A DNA stretch of 64,000 nt from Actinopolymorpha alba DSM 45243 (GCF_000373925.1 NZ_KB892707.1:490949-554948), one strand, 5' to 3'. Positions 10,276-20,194 are shown, numbered from the stretch's first letter. The notes: a model not told the origin generated them from the sequence alone. Translations and numbers: made by a program.

Positions 10276-11814
10276 TCAGCCCGCTGGCGAGACCTCCTTG
10301 TCGCCTTCGGTGACCCGCTGGTTGGCGCGCCGCTCACGGTGCCGCGCCCAGAGTGCCAGGGCGAGCAGGAGTGCCAGCAGGGTGTATGCGATCACCGAGA
10401 ACGGACTGGAAACCAAGGCGGTCAGGTTTCCCTGACTGATCGCGAGCGTCCTGCGCAGCTGCTCCTCGGCCATCGGACCCAGGATCATCCCGACGACCAG
10501 TGGCGCGATCGGGTAGCCATGGCGCCGCATGAAGAACCCGAGCAGGCCGATCACCAGCAGGAGGGCAAGGTCGATGGGGGAGAAGTTCACCGCGTAGCTG
10601 CCGAGGGCGGCGAAGACCAGGATTCCGGCGTAGAGGTAGTGCCGCGGGATCTGCAGCACCTTCACCCAGATACCGACCAGGGGAAGGTTGAGGACCAGCA
10701 GCATGAGATTGCCGATGTAGAGGCTCGCGACCAGAGTCCAAACCAACCCTGACTGGTTCTGGAGCAGCAGCGGCCCGGGCTGGATTCCGTAGCTCTGGAA
10801 CGCCGCGATCATGACCGCCGCGGTAGCCGTGGTCGGCAGTCCCAGCGTCAGGAGCGGGACGAGCACGCCCGCGGCCGCGGCGTTGTTCGCCGCCTCCGGA
10901 CCTGCCACGCCTTCGATCGCGCCGTTGCCGAACTCCTCCTTGCGCTTCGCGATGCGCTTTTCGGCGGCGTACGAAAGAAAGGTGGACACGTCCGCGCCGC
11001 CGGCTGGGATCGTCCCGATCGGGAAGCCGATGAGCGTGCCACGCAGCCACGGCCGCCACGACCGGGACCAGTCGGACCGGTTCATCCAGGACCGCCAGCC
11101 CTTCGGCACCGGGATCACCTGGACGGGCCCGTGCCGCAGGCGGGACGCGACATAGAGCGCCTCGCCGACCGCGAAGACACCTACGGCCACCACCACGACA
11201 TCGATGCCGTCCGTCAGCGTCGGGATCCCGAAGGTGAATCGCTGCTGGCCGGTGAGGGTGTCGGTCCCGATCAGTCCTAGGAAGAGTCCGAGGGCCAGCG
11301 CCGCGAGCCCACGCGAAACCGAGGAGCCCAGCAACGCTCCCACCGTCACGAACGCGACGATCATCAGTGCGAAGTAGTCGTTCGGGCCGAGCTGGACGGC
11401 GAAGTCCGCCATGACCGGCGCGACGAGCGTCAGTGCGACAGTCGCGAGCGTCCCAGCGACGAACGATCCGATCGCGGCGGTGGCGAGGGCCGCGGCGCCG
11501 CGGCCCGCCTTCGCCATCTTGTTGCCTTCGAGGGCGGTGACGATCGAGGCTGACTCGCCGGGTGTGTTGAGGAGGATCGAGGTGGTCGAGCCGCCGTACA
11601 TGCCGCCGTAGTAGATACCGGCGAAGACGATGAGCGCGGCCGTTGGTTGCAGGGTGTACGTGAGCGGCAGGAGCAACGCCACCGTCATCGCCGGACCGAT
11701 GCCGGGCAGCACTCCGACGGCGGTCCCCACCAGGACACCGAACAACGCGTACAGAAGATAGATCGGCTGGAGAGCGCTCGCGAAGCCTTCCAGCACCGCA
11801 CCGAAGTCACCCAT
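10276..11814 (-). CDS. tctA: Tripartite tricarboxylate transporter large permease TctA
   Basis: 512-residue membrane protein with about 12 helices; the channel-forming subunit of the TTT importer for citrate-like di/tricarboxylates. Family hallmarks: [42 protein letters not shown] with the conserved glycine-rich loop, and [14 protein letters not shown] in the second repeat. The frame continues seven codons upstream to a TTG, but ATG at 11814 follows a GAGGGGG ribosome-binding site and overlaps the tctB stop by 8 bases. Last gene of the minus-strand order tctC-tctB-tctA. Confidence 0.94.
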   Translation of the reverse strand: MGDFGAVLEGFASALQPIYLLYALFGVLVGTAVGVLPGIGPAMTVALLLPLTYTLQPTAALIVFAGIYYGGMYGGSTTSILLNTPGESASIVTALEGNKMAKAGRGAAALATAAIGSFVAGTLATVALTLVAPVMADFAVQLGPNDYFALMIVAFVTVGALLGSSVSRGLAALALGLFLGLIGTDTLTGQQRFTFGIPTLTDGIDVVVVAVGVFAVGEALYVASRLRHGPVQVIPVPKGWRSWMNRSDWSRSWRPWLRGTLIGFPIGTIPAGGADVSTFLSYAAEKRIAKRKEEFGNGAIEGVAGPEAANNAAAAGVLVPLLTLGLPTTATAAVMIAAFQSYGIQPGPLLLQNQSGLVWTLVASLYIGNLMLLVLNLPLVGIWVKVLQIPRHYLYAGILVFAALGSYAVNFSPIDLALLLVIGLLGFFMRRHGYPIAPLVVGMILGPMAEEQLRRTLAISQGNLTALVSSPFSVIAYTLLALLLALALWARHRERRANQRVTEGDKEVSPAG

Positions 11815-12367
11815 GGAGGAAGGGCACCCCCTCAAACGGCCCGGCTGGCAGCGACAACCCCAACCCGGCCGCGAACACCGCTTGCAGTACCAGCCCCATG
11901 GCCAGACCGATCACCACCGGCTTCCACCACGGCCGCGCGCCCAGCGTCCACGCGGCACCGGCGAAGAGGATGGCGATCGAGAGCGGCCAGCCGATCCAGT
12001 CGATCAGCACCGCCTGCGCGACGAAGAACGCCACCAGCTTCACGACCGTGAGCCAGTCGGTCCGGGCGTCCGCATCGACGTCTTCGCCTTCCTCGGCCTC
12101 GCCGAGCTTGCCTCGCCAGGTCGCGACCAGGACCGCCATCCCGGCGAGGACGAGCAGGCCGCCGATGAAGTACGGGAACGTCCGCGGTCCCATCGCGTTG
12201 GCTGACCCGGGTACGACGATCGTGGCTGTGTCGACCAGCGTGAAGATGCCGAGCCCGGCGATCAGGCCACCGAGGGCGTACTCCTCGATCCGCCGCACCC
12301 TGCCCTCGCGGGCGGCCCGGCCAGCAGCGCTGGTCGGACCGCCCGCTTTGCTCATCGTGTCGGCCAC
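11807..12367 (-). CDS. tctB: Tripartite tricarboxylate transporter small permease TctB
   Basis: 186-residue membrane protein with four predicted helices (about residues 32-50, 65-82, 108-140 and 150-178), the TctB size. A charged acidic loop [15 protein letters not shown] lies in the middle. Only 2 bases separate it from the tctC stop, and its end overlaps tctA, so the three form one transcript. TctB diverges strongly in sequence; identification rests on topology plus position. Confidence 0.87.
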   Translation of the reverse strand: MADTMSKAGGPTSAAGRAAREGRVRRIEEYALGGLIAGLGIFTLVDTATIVVPGSANAMGPRTFPYFIGGLLVLAGMAVLVATWRGKLGEAEEGEDVDADARTDWLTVVKLVAFFVAQAVLIDWIGWPLSIAILFAGAAWTLGARPWWKPVVIGLAMGLVLQAVFAAGLGLSLPAGPFEGVPFLHG

Positions 12368-12369
12368 GG

Positions 12370-13368
12370 CTATTTCACCAGTCCGATATCGCGCAGGATC
12401 CCTTGCACCGAAGCGATGTCCTCGTCGAGGAACGTCTTGAACTCATCACCCGCCAGGAACGCGTCGCCCCAGCCGGCCCGGTCGAGTTCGGCCTTCCATT
12501 CCTTGGACTCGTGCAGTTTGGTGGCGAGGTCGACCAGCGTCTTCCGCTCGTCGTCGGAGATGCCACCTGGTGCGACGAGACCCCGCCAGTTCGTCAGTTC
12601 GACGTCGTACCCGGCCTCCCGCAGCGTCGGAGCGTCGATGCCCTCGACGCGCTTGGCGCCTGAGACGGCGAGCGCACGGACCTTCCCCGCCTTTACCTGC
12701 TCGGCGTACTCACCGATGCCGGAGATGCCGGCGTTGACCTTGTTTCCGAGCAGAGCCGCGAGCGACTCGCCGCCACCGGAGTAAGCGACGTAGTTGAGCG
12801 TGTCGTTCAGCTTGTCGGGGGTGACACCGGCCTCCTTGAGCAGGAGCCCGGCCAGGATGTGGTCGGCGCCGCCGGCTGACCCACCGGTCACCGCGACGCC
12901 CTTGCCCTTGGCCTTGATGTCGTCGATCAGTTCCTTGACCGTCTGGTACGGCGAGCTCGCCGGTACGACCACGATCAGGTCTTCCGACGTCAGTCGGGCA
13001 ACCGGGGTGGTGTCCTCGAGCCTGACCTTGGACTTGTTGGTTTCGACCGCGCCCACCATGACCAGCCCGGTGACCATGAGGACGTCCGGGTTCTTTTCGT
13101 TCGCGAGCTGCGCGAGCCCCACGGTCCCACCCGCACCGCCCACGTTGGACACCTGAATGCTCTTGGCGAGGTCGGCGGCCTGCATGGCCTTCTGTGCGGC
13201 GCGGCCGGTCTGGTCCCAGCCGCCTCCTGGATCAGCCGGCACCACGATCGACAACCGATTGATGCCGGCGGCAGGATCGTCCGCCGTGGTGCCGCACGCG
13301 CTCAGGCCGACGCCGGCCGCGACGACGACGGCGACGAGAGACGTACGGACCCGGTTGAGAGCGCCCAT
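12370..13368 (-). CDS. tctC: Tripartite tricarboxylate transporter substrate-binding lipoprotein TctC
   Basis: 332-residue extracytoplasmic receptor (Bug/TctC family). N-terminal lipoprotein signal with lipobox LSAC at about residues 24-27, then the family start RLSIVVPADPGGGWDQTGR and the GGSAGGADHILAGLLLKEAG carboxylate-binding segment. The start is ATG 13368 with GAAGGAG five bases upstream, not the GTG two codons earlier. In most TctC proteins the receptor is soluble and periplasmic; the lipid anchor fits a Gram-positive cell. Citrate or another carboxylate is the inferred ligand. Confidence 0.93.
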   Translation of the reverse strand: MGALNRVRTSLVAVVVAAGVGLSACGTTADDPAAGINRLSIVVPADPGGGWDQTGRAAQKAMQAADLAKSIQVSNVGGAGGTVGLAQLANEKNPDVLMVTGLVMVGAVETNKSKVRLEDTTPVARLTSEDLIVVVPASSPYQTVKELIDDIKAKGKGVAVTGGSAGGADHILAGLLLKEAGVTPDKLNDTLNYVAYSGGGESLAALLGNKVNAGISGIGEYAEQVKAGKVRALAVSGAKRVEGIDAPTLREAGYDVELTNWRGLVAPGGISDDERKTLVDLATKLHESKEWKAELDRAGWGDAFLAGDEFKTFLDEDIASVQGILRDIGLVK

Positions 13369-13453
13369 CCTCACTCCTTCTCATGTGTGGCGTGGGCCAC
13401 ATCTGCTGTAGTGACGAAGGACGCTAGAGGGCCGCCGGCCGAGCAGAGAAGAG

Positions 13454-13496
13454 TTCGGTCGTAACGGTGGTATTGGTCATTTCGGTCGTGTAACGG
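13454..13496. promoter_or_regulatory. Direct repeats in the tctC/sensor-kinase divergent region
   Basis: TTCGGTCGTAACGG (13454-13467) and TTCGGTCGTGTAACGG (13481-13496) are near-identical direct repeats 27 bases apart, start to start, between the divergent tctC and kinase genes. CitB/DcuR-type regulators commonly bind such repeats, so this is a candidate operator for the adjacent response regulator. Confidence 0.55.
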
Positions 13497-13511
13497 CGCT
13501 GTAGCGATCTG

Positions 13512-15119
13512 ATGCACACTGAGCGGATGCGTCGTTCGGTGTCGCTGCGCGTCCAGCTGCTTGCCCTGCAGTTGGCCATCGTGCTGGTCACAGTCGTGTC
13601 AGCGGGTGGGCTCGCGGCCTACCTGCAGGCGCGACAGATCCGCGAGACCTACCTGACCCGCATGATCGCGGTTGCGGAGAGCGTCGCCCGGTTGCCGTCA
13701 GTCAAGGACGCCTACAAGCAGGCCGACCCGTCCGCGACGATCCAGCCCATCGCCGAACTCATCCGGAAGGCCTCCAACGTCACGTACGTCGTGGTGACCG
13801 ACGATGCCGGCATCCGGTACTCCCATCCGGTCCCGGAGCGGATCGGTGAGCCCGTGTCGACCGACCCGACAGTGCCGCTTTCTGGGAAGGTTTTCGTAGG
13901 CACCGAGACCGGAACGCTCGGCCGGTCCTGGCGGGTCAAGGTGCCCGTCTTCGATGACTCAGGTGCGGTCATCGGCTCGGTGTCCGTCGGCATCCTGGAG
14001 TCAGAACTCCTCGACGACCTTCTCGACGACGTGCCGACCCTGCTCGGCTGGCTCGCCGGAGCGGCCGTCCTCGGTACGCTCGGCGCCGCCTGGGTCACCC
14101 GGACGGTCCGCCGCCGCATCTTCGGCCTGGAGCCGGATGAGATCGCCACCTTGCTGGAGACGCGGGACGCCATGCTGCACGGCATCCGGGAGGGCGTTGT
14201 CGCGATTGATACCCGCGGCAAGATCGTGCTGGTCAACGACGAGGCCAAGCGGTTGCTCGACATCACCGACGACCCTTCGGGCCGGACAGCCGACGAGATC
14301 CTCGAACCAGGACTCGCTGCCCTGGTCCGGTCTGACACCGACATCGATGACCAGCTCATCCTGGCCGGGGTGCGGATCCTCGTCGCCAACCGGAGCACCG
14401 CCACCGTCGACGATCGTCACGTGGGAGTGATGTTGACCCTGCGGGACCGGACGGAGCTGCACAACGCCCTGAGGGAACTCGACGGCCAACGCACGCTCAC
14501 CGAGGCTCTGCGGGCGCAGGGCCATGAGTTCTCGAACCACCTGCACGTGGTGTCGGGTCTCCTCGAACTCGGCCGGCCGGATGAGGCGATCGCGTTCATC
14601 GATCGGGTCGGTCACGGTGGTGCTGTCTCCGACACCACGGCAGGGATCCGCGACCCGGCGGTTTCCGCTCTCCTGCTGGCCAAGACGGTAACCCTGCGGG
14701 AGCGTGGCGTGTCGTTGCGGGTCGTTCCGTCGTCCTGGCTCCCGGAGGGCCTCGGAGACGATGTGGTCACCGTCTTGGGCAACCTCATCGACAACGCCGG
14801 CGACGCGGCTGGTCCCGGCGGCACCATCGAAGTGCTCGTCGAGGAGTCCGGCGACGGCACTCTGATCCGGGTCGCCGACGACGGACCCGGCGTGCCACCC
14901 GGTCAACGTGAGCTCATCTTCACCGCCGGATACAGCTCCAAGCCTGTCGCCTCCGGAGGGAGCCGGGGGATCGGTCTTGCCCTGGTGACCCGGATCGTGG
15001 ACCGTCGCGGTGGACGGGTCGAGGTGCGGGACCGCGACGACGGAGGCGCGGTGTTCGAGGTGTGGCTCCCGGTCCAGCGATCGGCTGGCTCTCCTGTCCC
15101 GGCGGGAGGCACTCCATGA
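13512..15119 (+). CDS. Sensor histidine kinase, CitA/DcuS family
   Basis: 535 residues. TM1 (about 15-36), an extracytoplasmic sCache/PAS-like sensor (about 40-175) with RYSHPVPERIGEPV, TM2 (about 178-200), a cytoplasmic PAS domain (about 220-325), then HPK5-type kinase: H-box GHEFSNHLHVVSGLLEL, N-box LGNLIDNAGDAA, G-boxes VADDGPGVPPG and GSRGIGLALV. This architecture senses citrate, fumarate or similar carboxylates. Divergent from tctCBA and overlapping the next gene by ATGA, it very probably controls the transporter. ATG 13527 is an alternative start. Confidence 0.93.
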   Translation: MHTERMRRSVSLRVQLLALQLAIVLVTVVSAGGLAAYLQARQIRETYLTRMIAVAESVARLPSVKDAYKQADPSATIQPIAELIRKASNVTYVVVTDDAGIRYSHPVPERIGEPVSTDPTVPLSGKVFVGTETGTLGRSWRVKVPVFDDSGAVIGSVSVGILESELLDDLLDDVPTLLGWLAGAAVLGTLGAAWVTRTVRRRIFGLEPDEIATLLETRDAMLHGIREGVVAIDTRGKIVLVNDEAKRLLDITDDPSGRTADEILEPGLAALVRSDTDIDDQLILAGVRILVANRSTATVDDRHVGVMLTLRDRTELHNALRELDGQRTLTEALRAQGHEFSNHLHVVSGLLELGRPDEAIAFIDRVGHGGAVSDTTAGIRDPAVSALLLAKTVTLRERGVSLRVVPSSWLPEGLGDDVVTVLGNLIDNAGDAAGPGGTIEVLVEESGDGTLIRVADDGPGVPPGQRELIFTAGYSSKPVASGGSRGIGLALVTRIVDRRGGRVEVRDRDDGGAVFEVWLPVQRSAGSPVPAGGTP

Positions 15120-15850
15120 CCGGCATGGCTCCGACCGTACGCACCCTGATCGTCGACGACGACTTCGCCGTCGCGGCGGTCCACCGGGGGTTCCTGGAGT
15201 CCCTTCCTGACTTCAGCGTCGTGGGCGAAGCCCACCTTGGCGCTGACGCGTTGCGCGCTGTCGAGGACCTGCACCCCGACCTGGTGCTCCTCGACATCTA
15301 CCTGCCAGACATCTCGGGCCTGGAGGTGCTGCACCGGCTCCGGGCGCGCCCCGGACCTCCGGTCGATGTCATCGCGATCACCGCCGCGCGAGAACTCGAC
15401 ACCGTACGCTCCGCCATGGCCGGTGGCGTCGTCAACTACCTGATCAAGCCGTTCACCCTGGACGTCTTCACCGATCGCCTCAACGCCTACCTCGCCCATC
15501 GCCGGGAGGTACGCCGGGTCGCCGGCAGGGCGAACTCCGGAGCGTTGGACCAGGACTCGGTCGACCGGTTACTGCGGGTCAGGCAGAACCCGCAACAGGC
15601 CCGGCTCCCGAAGGGTCTGTCGTTGCGTACTCTCGGCCTCCTGTCGTCCGCGCTGGCAGAGGCCAGGACCGACCTGTCCGCCGCGGAACTCGGCGAGCGC
15701 ACGGGTGTCTCCCGGATCAGCGCCCGCCGCTATCTCGAGTACCTCGTCAGCGCGGGCCTGGCCAGCGTGGCCCCCCGATATGGAGCGGCTGGCCGGCCCG
15801 AGCATCGCTACCGCTGGACAGGTGAGCCGGCGCCGAGAAGTTCTCCATGA
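15116..15850 (+). CDS. Response regulator, CitB/DcuR family
   Basis: 244-residue partner of the upstream kinase. Receiver domain (about 8-125) with acidic pair DDD in LIVDDDFAVAAVHRGFL, phosphoacceptor Asp in DLVLLDIYLPDISGLEVL, and Lys in NYLIKPF. The C-terminal half carries a winged-HTH of the CitT/DcuR type (LSAAELGERTGVSRISARRYLEYL). Start ATG overlaps the kinase stop (ATGA); the frame is open further upstream but only inside the kinase gene. Likely target: the direct repeats at 13454-13496. Confidence 0.92.
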   Translation: MTGMAPTVRTLIVDDDFAVAAVHRGFLESLPDFSVVGEAHLGADALRAVEDLHPDLVLLDIYLPDISGLEVLHRLRARPGPPVDVIAITAARELDTVRSAMAGGVVNYLIKPFTLDVFTDRLNAYLAHRREVRRVAGRANSGALDQDSVDRLLRVRQNPQQARLPKGLSLRTLGLLSSALAEARTDLSAAELGERTGVSRISARRYLEYLVSAGLASVAPRYGAAGRPEHRYRWTGEPAPRSSP

Positions 15851-15880
15851 GGCTGGGCGAAGGCGCCAGCCGCCATGTGA

Positions 15881-16741
15881 TCAGCGCCTCAGCAGGCGCC
15901 AGACGATGAGGCCCGGCGTGTCGTGGTACGCCGCGCGGGCCGCGTCAGGGCAGTACCGCTGCGCGTCTGAGCCACCGTGCCCACCCGATACGTCTCCCCA
16001 GCGAGGCTCCCGGCAGGCCAGAACCTCGAAGCCGGTCGCGTGCGCGGCGGTGAGGTAGTCCGACGGAAGGAAGCGCGTGGCGGGCATCGCGCGGCGACCG
16101 TCCGGCCCGTCGACGCTCGACACGCCCCCGAGGTAGAGGGACAGCCAGTGGATGTCAGACAGCACCACCTGTCCACCAGGACGGAGTACCCGCGCGAACT
16201 CCCGCAGAGCCGGCTCCAGGCTGGGTTCGTACGTCAGCGCCAGCGCGCACACGACCGCGTCGAAGCTGGCATCCGGGAATGGCAGGGCGTCGAGGGTGCC
16301 CGCACGAAAGTCGCCACCGGGAACCTTCCGGCAGGCGTGTTCCAGCATCTCCAGTGAAGAGTCGACCCCCGCGACGTCGTGGCCACGCCCGGCGAGGTAC
16401 GCCGAATGCCGGCCCGTCCCGCAGGCGGCATCGAGGACGCGACCCACGGCCAGGTCGTCCAGCATCGGGCGCACCACCGGCTCCTCCGCCTCGATCAGCG
16501 GATTCCCGCCGTCGTCGTACGACGCCGCCCAGACGGCGTAACCCTCGCGGGTGCTCGCTCGGCCGACCGTGCTGCCCGGCCGGGTCGTGAGCTCGGGATC
16601 GGCAAGCAGCGCACGCACCTCCGCGAGCCGAGCATCGATGAAAGCTGGGTCCGCACCGACGTCATCACCGGCCAGCGCGCGCAGCAGAGCGACGCCCTCC
16701 AGGCCGAGCAACCATCCCAGCGGATGCGAGTAGTGCGCCAT
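15881..16741 (-). CDS. Class I SAM-dependent methyltransferase
   Basis: 286 residues. The Rossmann-fold Methyltransf_11 core is central: motif [20 protein letters not shown] near residue 105, acidic VDSS, motif [19 protein letters not shown], motif [17 protein letters not shown]. An extra N-terminal helical part of about 90 residues contains [22 protein letters not shown], which often precedes this core. Substrate unknown. Converges with the response regulator, 30 bases apart. Confidence 0.82.
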   Translation of the reverse strand: MAHYSHPLGWLLGLEGVALLRALAGDDVGADPAFIDARLAEVRALLADPELTTRPGSTVGRASTREGYAVWAASYDDGGNPLIEAEEPVVRPMLDDLAVGRVLDAACGTGRHSAYLAGRGHDVAGVDSSLEMLEHACRKVPGGDFRAGTLDALPFPDASFDAVVCALALTYEPSLEPALREFARVLRPGGQVVLSDIHWLSLYLGGVSSVDGPDGRRAMPATRFLPSDYLTAAHATGFEVLACREPRWGDVSGGHGGSDAQRYCPDAARAAYHDTPGLIVWRLLRR

Positions 16742-16798
16742 GTGGAGACAGTAGGGAATTCGACCCGGACAGGCCCACCGAATTTCCGCCGGCGTTGG

Positions 16799-17284
16799 TC
16801 AGGTGGCAGAGGTCTGCAGCTTGGCAAGTACGTCAGCTAACTGGCGGGCGGAGTTGCGTACGCCCAACTCCATGCTTTGCTCGACGATGCGGTCGCGGTT
16901 TTCGACCGACTGGAAGCTCGAGACCGAGCGGACCATCGTCATACCGCCAAGGTCTTCAAAGGTGTAGGTGTCAAGGGAAACTTGCCCTGGACTGCCTTCG
17001 TATTCAAAGGTCTGCACGATGGCATCAGGGGAGGGTGCACCGTGAAAGACGCCACGGAAGCCGTAGACGCGACCTTCGGCGTCTTGGCTGAGGTACCGCC
17101 ATCGGCCACCATCTCTGACGTCGTATCGCTCGATGGTGATGCGCGCGTCGCATCCGCCGAGCCACTGGGTCAGTAGCTCGGGTTCGGTGTAGGCCCGGAA
17201 CACCAGGTCGCGGGGTGCGTCGAACTCTCGCGTGATGATGATCAGCGGCATGTCGGGTTCAGCGGTGATCTGTGTCCTGCTCAT
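16799..17284 (-). CDS. SRPBCC / AHSA1-like domain protein
   Basis: 161 residues with the START-like helix-grip fold: TREFDAPRDLVFRAYTEPELLTQWLG at the N-terminus (conserved D-A-P...V-F-x-A-x-T-x-P-E), GGRWRYL, VSLDTYTFEDLGGMTMV, and a C-terminal helix. Such proteins bind hydrophobic ligands; biochemical role is usually unknown. Follows the ArsR gene by 15 bases, the very common ArsR-SRPBCC pairing. Confidence 0.86.
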   Translation of the reverse strand: MSRTQITAEPDMPLIIITREFDAPRDLVFRAYTEPELLTQWLGGCDARITIERYDVRDGGRWRYLSQDAEGRVYGFRGVFHGAPSPDAIVQTFEYEGSPGQVSLDTYTFEDLGGMTMVRSVSSFQSVENRDRIVEQSMELGVRNSARQLADVLAKLQTSAT

Positions 17285-17299
17285 GGTCGGTGCTCTTTC

Positions 17300-17659
17300 T
17301 CAAGGTGTCGCGTCGTTGTCAGGATCGGGTGTCTGGGCGGCTTGCAGGTCGGCGAGAAGCGCGTCGAGCCGTTGGTGTCTACGCTCCCAAAAGCGTTGGT
17401 ACTCGGCCAGCCAGGTGGTCGCCGCACGCAGGGGCTCGGCCTCCAGGTGACTCAGCCGGGCCGTCGCGTGCCGCCGCCGTGAGATGAGCCCCGCCTTTTC
17501 CAGCACCTTGAGGTGCTGAGAGATCGCCGGCTGCGAGACCGCGTGTGGCTTGGCGAGCTCGCCGACCGTCGCATCACCTTGGCTCAGTTGCGCCAGGATC
17601 GCGCGCCGAGTCGGATCGGCGAGCGCTCCGAAGACCAGACTGAGCGTGTCCGAAGCCAT
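17300..17659 (-). CDS. ArsR/SmtB-family transcriptional regulator
   Basis: 119-residue winged-helix repressor. DALADPTRR-type start (VFGALADPTRRAILAQL), recognition helix in HAVSQPAISQHLKVLEKAGLI, wing RRRHATARLSHL. No cysteines at all, so it is not a classical metal sensor. The start follows an AGGAGGAAGG ribosome-binding site. Middle gene of a three-gene minus-strand operon (DHFR-like, ArsR, SRPBCC), probably autoregulated through the AT-rich inverted repeat near 18297-18315. Confidence 0.9.
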   Translation of the reverse strand: MASDTLSLVFGALADPTRRAILAQLSQGDATVGELAKPHAVSQPAISQHLKVLEKAGLISRRRHATARLSHLEAEPLRAATTWLAEYQRFWERRHQRLDALLADLQAAQTPDPDNDATP

Positions 17660-17689
17660 CTGTGACCTTCCTCCTGAGCGATCCCGTCG

Positions 17690-18256
17690 TTACGGGTGGT
17701 CTTTCGGGGCGGTGCTGGGCTGGTACTCGAGCATGACCAGCCGGGAGTCCAGCACCTTGGTATCGACCAGGTCGAGTCCGGTCCGGGTGTGGCCCACTGA
17801 GAAGGGTTCGCGGCCGGCATTTCCGAGGACGATAGGAAAGACCGTGATCCGGATCCGGTCGACCAGGCCCGCTTCCAGCAGGCCCTTCACCAGTGTGAGG
17901 CTTCCGATCGTGCGCAGCGGTACGTCCGACTGCTGCTTCAGCGCCTGGATCTGCGTGCTGAGCTCGCCGGAGACCAGCCGTGTGTTGTTCCAGGCCAGCG
18001 GCTCTTTGAGGGTGTTGGACACGACCACTTTCGGGATCTCGTTCATCCACGAGCTCGCCGGGTCGGTGGCCGGGGAGGAGATCGCCGCCATCGCCTCGTA
18101 GGTGACGCGCCCCATGACCACGACATGCGGTGTGCTCATCACGTCATGCAGCCGCTTCTCCAGGTCGGGGCCGAAGTAGCCGAAGTACCCCTCGACATCG
18201 ACGCCCGCGGCGAACCCGTCGAGCGAGAGAAACAGGTCCGCGGTGAGATCAACCAC
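17690..18256 (-). CDS. Dihydrofolate reductase / RibD C-terminal-like oxidoreductase
   Basis: 188 residues of the RibD_C superfamily (DUF of YwjB/YyaP type): LTADLFLSLDGFAAG at the start, HVVVMGRVTYEAMA, KVVVSNTLKEPLAWNNTRLVSG, and PLRTIGSLTLVKGLLEAGLVDRIRITVFPIVLG. An NADPH-dependent reductase fold, but the true substrate of these stand-alone members is unknown. GTG start preceded by GAAAGGA. First gene of the operon with ArsR and SRPBCC. Confidence 0.86.
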   Translation of the reverse strand: MVDLTADLFLSLDGFAAGVDVEGYFGYFGPDLEKRLHDVMSTPHVVVMGRVTYEAMAAISSPATDPASSWMNEIPKVVVSNTLKEPLAWNNTRLVSGELSTQIQALKQQSDVPLRTIGSLTLVKGLLEAGLVDRIRITVFPIVLGNAGREPFSVGHTRTGLDLVDTKVLDSRLVMLEYQPSTAPKDHP

Positions 18257-18296
18257 GATCAGTCCTTTCAGTCCAGGTGACGATCTTTGATAAATA

Positions 18297-18315
18297 ACTC
18301 CTTCTAAAATGAAGT
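18297..18315. promoter_or_regulatory. AT-rich inverted repeat, candidate ArsR operator
   Basis: ACTCCTTC-TAAAAT-GAAGT is an imperfect inverted repeat in an unusually AT-rich stretch 40-60 bases upstream of the operon start. ArsR proteins typically bind such 12-2-12-like AT-rich dyads. Confidence 0.4.
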
Positions 18316-18429
18316 CCTTATGAAGCTAATCCGCCTGCTCGGCGACTGTCAAGCGCGGGAGGCACTCGCAAGTCGCCCGCATCCCTGGCTGGTCCGACCG
18401 ATAGCGTGACCGGCCGGAGGTGAGGCACG

Positions 18430-19404
18430 GTGGGTGGATCGGTGCCGCGGTGGGTGAGGCTCGCCCTGGTGGTCGCGGCCCTGGCACTGCTCGCCCTGGC
18501 CGGCGTGTCCAGGTGGCTTCTCATGCCCCGGCTGGAGGCGCTACCACTGAACGGCGCGACCACGCACGCACGCGCCAGTGACGGCATCGTCGGCGATCCC
18601 ACCACCGGCTCGCAGGTCCGGACAGACCTCACCATCACCAACCGATCGCGCCCGGTCTCAGTGGGATCGGCGCGGCAGTTCGGAAATGACGTGGCCGTCT
18701 TCGATCTCGCAACGACCGGACGTGGCTCGGACGGCCGCGCGCTCTTCGCCCGTCACGACCGCCTCGCCGTTGATCGGCGCGATCGACAGGCGGCCCCTTG
18801 CTGTCCCGGCCAGGCGGGCGCCACCGGGGGACGGGCCAAGCACGGGTACGTCCTGAGCTTCCCGCCCGACGTTGGCAAGCGAAACTATCCGCTCTGGGAC
18901 CCCATCCTCGCCAAGGCGCTGCCGGTGCAGTTCGCCACCACGGACTCGGTGAACGGCCTTCCCACGTACGTCTTCGTCCAGAACATCCCGCCCACCGCCG
19001 TGGCCCGCGATCGCGTTCCAGCCCGGATTGTCAAGGCTGGCTTGACAGGCACGGCGACCGTCGACCGGGTCTACACCGTTCGCCGGAGGATCTGGGTCGA
19101 GCCGCGGACCGGCACCATCGTGCAACGTCGCGAACAGGCCGAGACGACCCTCCGGGCCGGCGGGCGCACGATCATGACGGTGTACGCCGCGGATTCTCGC
19201 TACGACGCCGCGACCGTGCGTTCGCAGGTCGCGCTCGCTGGGCCGTGGTCGCGGCGCCTCGCCCTCACCGGAGACATCCTGCCGCTCGTCGCCGGCGTTC
19301 TCGGACTGTTGGCGCTCGGGATCGGCCTCACCGCCCGCCCGTCCAGCGACCGCCCTACGACTGTGTCGGCCGTTCCGGCTGTTCCGGCCGGCGTACGCAG
19401 CTGA
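18430..19404 (+). CDS. DUF3068 (PorA-family annotated) membrane-anchored protein
   Basis: 324 residues with one N-terminal helix (about 8-30), a large exported domain, and a C-terminal helix (about 280-300), the DUF3068 topology. Conserved features include RWLLMPRLEALPLN after the first helix and VQFATTDSVNGLPTYVFVQNIPP in the middle. The family is common in actinobacteria and is labelled porin PorA family, but function is unproven. GTG start behind GGAGGTGAGG. Its last 50 bases overlap the 3' end of the opposing methyltransferase gene. Confidence 0.85.
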   Translation: MGGSVPRWVRLALVVAALALLALAGVSRWLLMPRLEALPLNGATTHARASDGIVGDPTTGSQVRTDLTITNRSRPVSVGSARQFGNDVAVFDLATTGRGSDGRALFARHDRLAVDRRDRQAAPCCPGQAGATGGRAKHGYVLSFPPDVGKRNYPLWDPILAKALPVQFATTDSVNGLPTYVFVQNIPPTAVARDRVPARIVKAGLTGTATVDRVYTVRRRIWVEPRTGTIVQRREQAETTLRAGGRTIMTVYAADSRYDAATVRSQVALAGPWSRRLALTGDILPLVAGVLGLLALGIGLTARPSSDRPTTVSAVPAVPAGVRS

Positions 19405-20194
19405 AGATCGCTGTTCCCGGAATGTGGCGCCCGCGCAGGGGGCTCCAACCACCCCAGGTCTGCTCCAGCCCGGCCGGCCACTCGGGCTCGACCAGGTTGG
19501 TGACCGTGAAGCCGGTGGTGTGCAGCGCCCGGATCCAGTCACCAACGGTGCGGTGATGCTCGACGTACGTGGTCCGGCCGCTCTCGTCGGTCTCGACGTA
19601 CGGCGTGCGGTCGAAGTACGACAGGCGGGCCACGAGCCCATCCCGTCCTGGATCGTCCGGAAAGGCCCAGCGCACCGGGTGGGTGGTGCTGAAGACCCAG
19701 AGCCCGCCGGGACGCAACACCCGCGCCACCTCCCGGAGCACCGCGACCACGTCCCCGACGAACGGCAGCGCGCCGAACGCCGAGCACACGACGTCGAACA
19801 CGCCGTCCCGGAACGGTAGGCGACCCGCGTCCGCACCCGCGACCGGCACCGCGATCCCACTGGTGTCGTCGAGCCGGCGGGCGTGCTGGAGTTGGCGGTA
19901 CGACAGGTCGACGCCGACGGCCTCGGCTCCTCGGGCGCGGAGCCAGCGGGCGCACTGGCCAGCGCCGCAGCCCACCTCGAGGACCCGCCGTCCGCGTACC
20001 TCGCCGAGCAGGTGCACGTCCGCCTCGTCCAACCCCTCAGGTCCCCAGACGAACCCCACGTCCCGCAGGAACTCACCGTGCTCGTGCTGGTAGTCGTCCG
20101 CGTTGAGATCCCACCACGAGCGATTGGCCCGCGCGGTGGTCGTCGGGTCGGGCCTTCTGCCGGTTCCAGACACGGTGCTCCTCGCTGTCGGCAC
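19355..20194 (-). CDS. Class I SAM-dependent methyltransferase
   Basis: 279 residues. Motif [21 protein letters not shown] near residue 85, acidic VGVDLS, motif [19 protein letters not shown], motif [22 protein letters not shown]. The C-terminal [10 protein letters not shown] and [20 protein letters not shown] resemble ubiquinone-biosynthesis-like and small-molecule methyltransferases widespread in actinobacteria. Start uncertain: GTG 20194, or GTG 20173 preceded by GAGGAG. Divergent from the M18 gene and overlapping DUF3068 at its 3' end. Confidence 0.84.
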   Translation of the reverse strand: MPTARSTVSGTGRRPDPTTTARANRSWWDLNADDYQHEHGEFLRDVGFVWGPEGLDEADVHLLGEVRGRRVLEVGCGAGQCARWLRARGAEAVGVDLSYRQLQHARRLDDTSGIAVPVAGADAGRLPFRDGVFDVVCSAFGALPFVGDVVAVLREVARVLRPGGLWVFSTTHPVRWAFPDDPGRDGLVARLSYFDRTPYVETDESGRTTYVEHHRTVGDWIRALHTTGFTVTNLVEPEWPAGLEQTWGGWSPLRGRHIPGTAIFSCVRRPEQPERPTQS

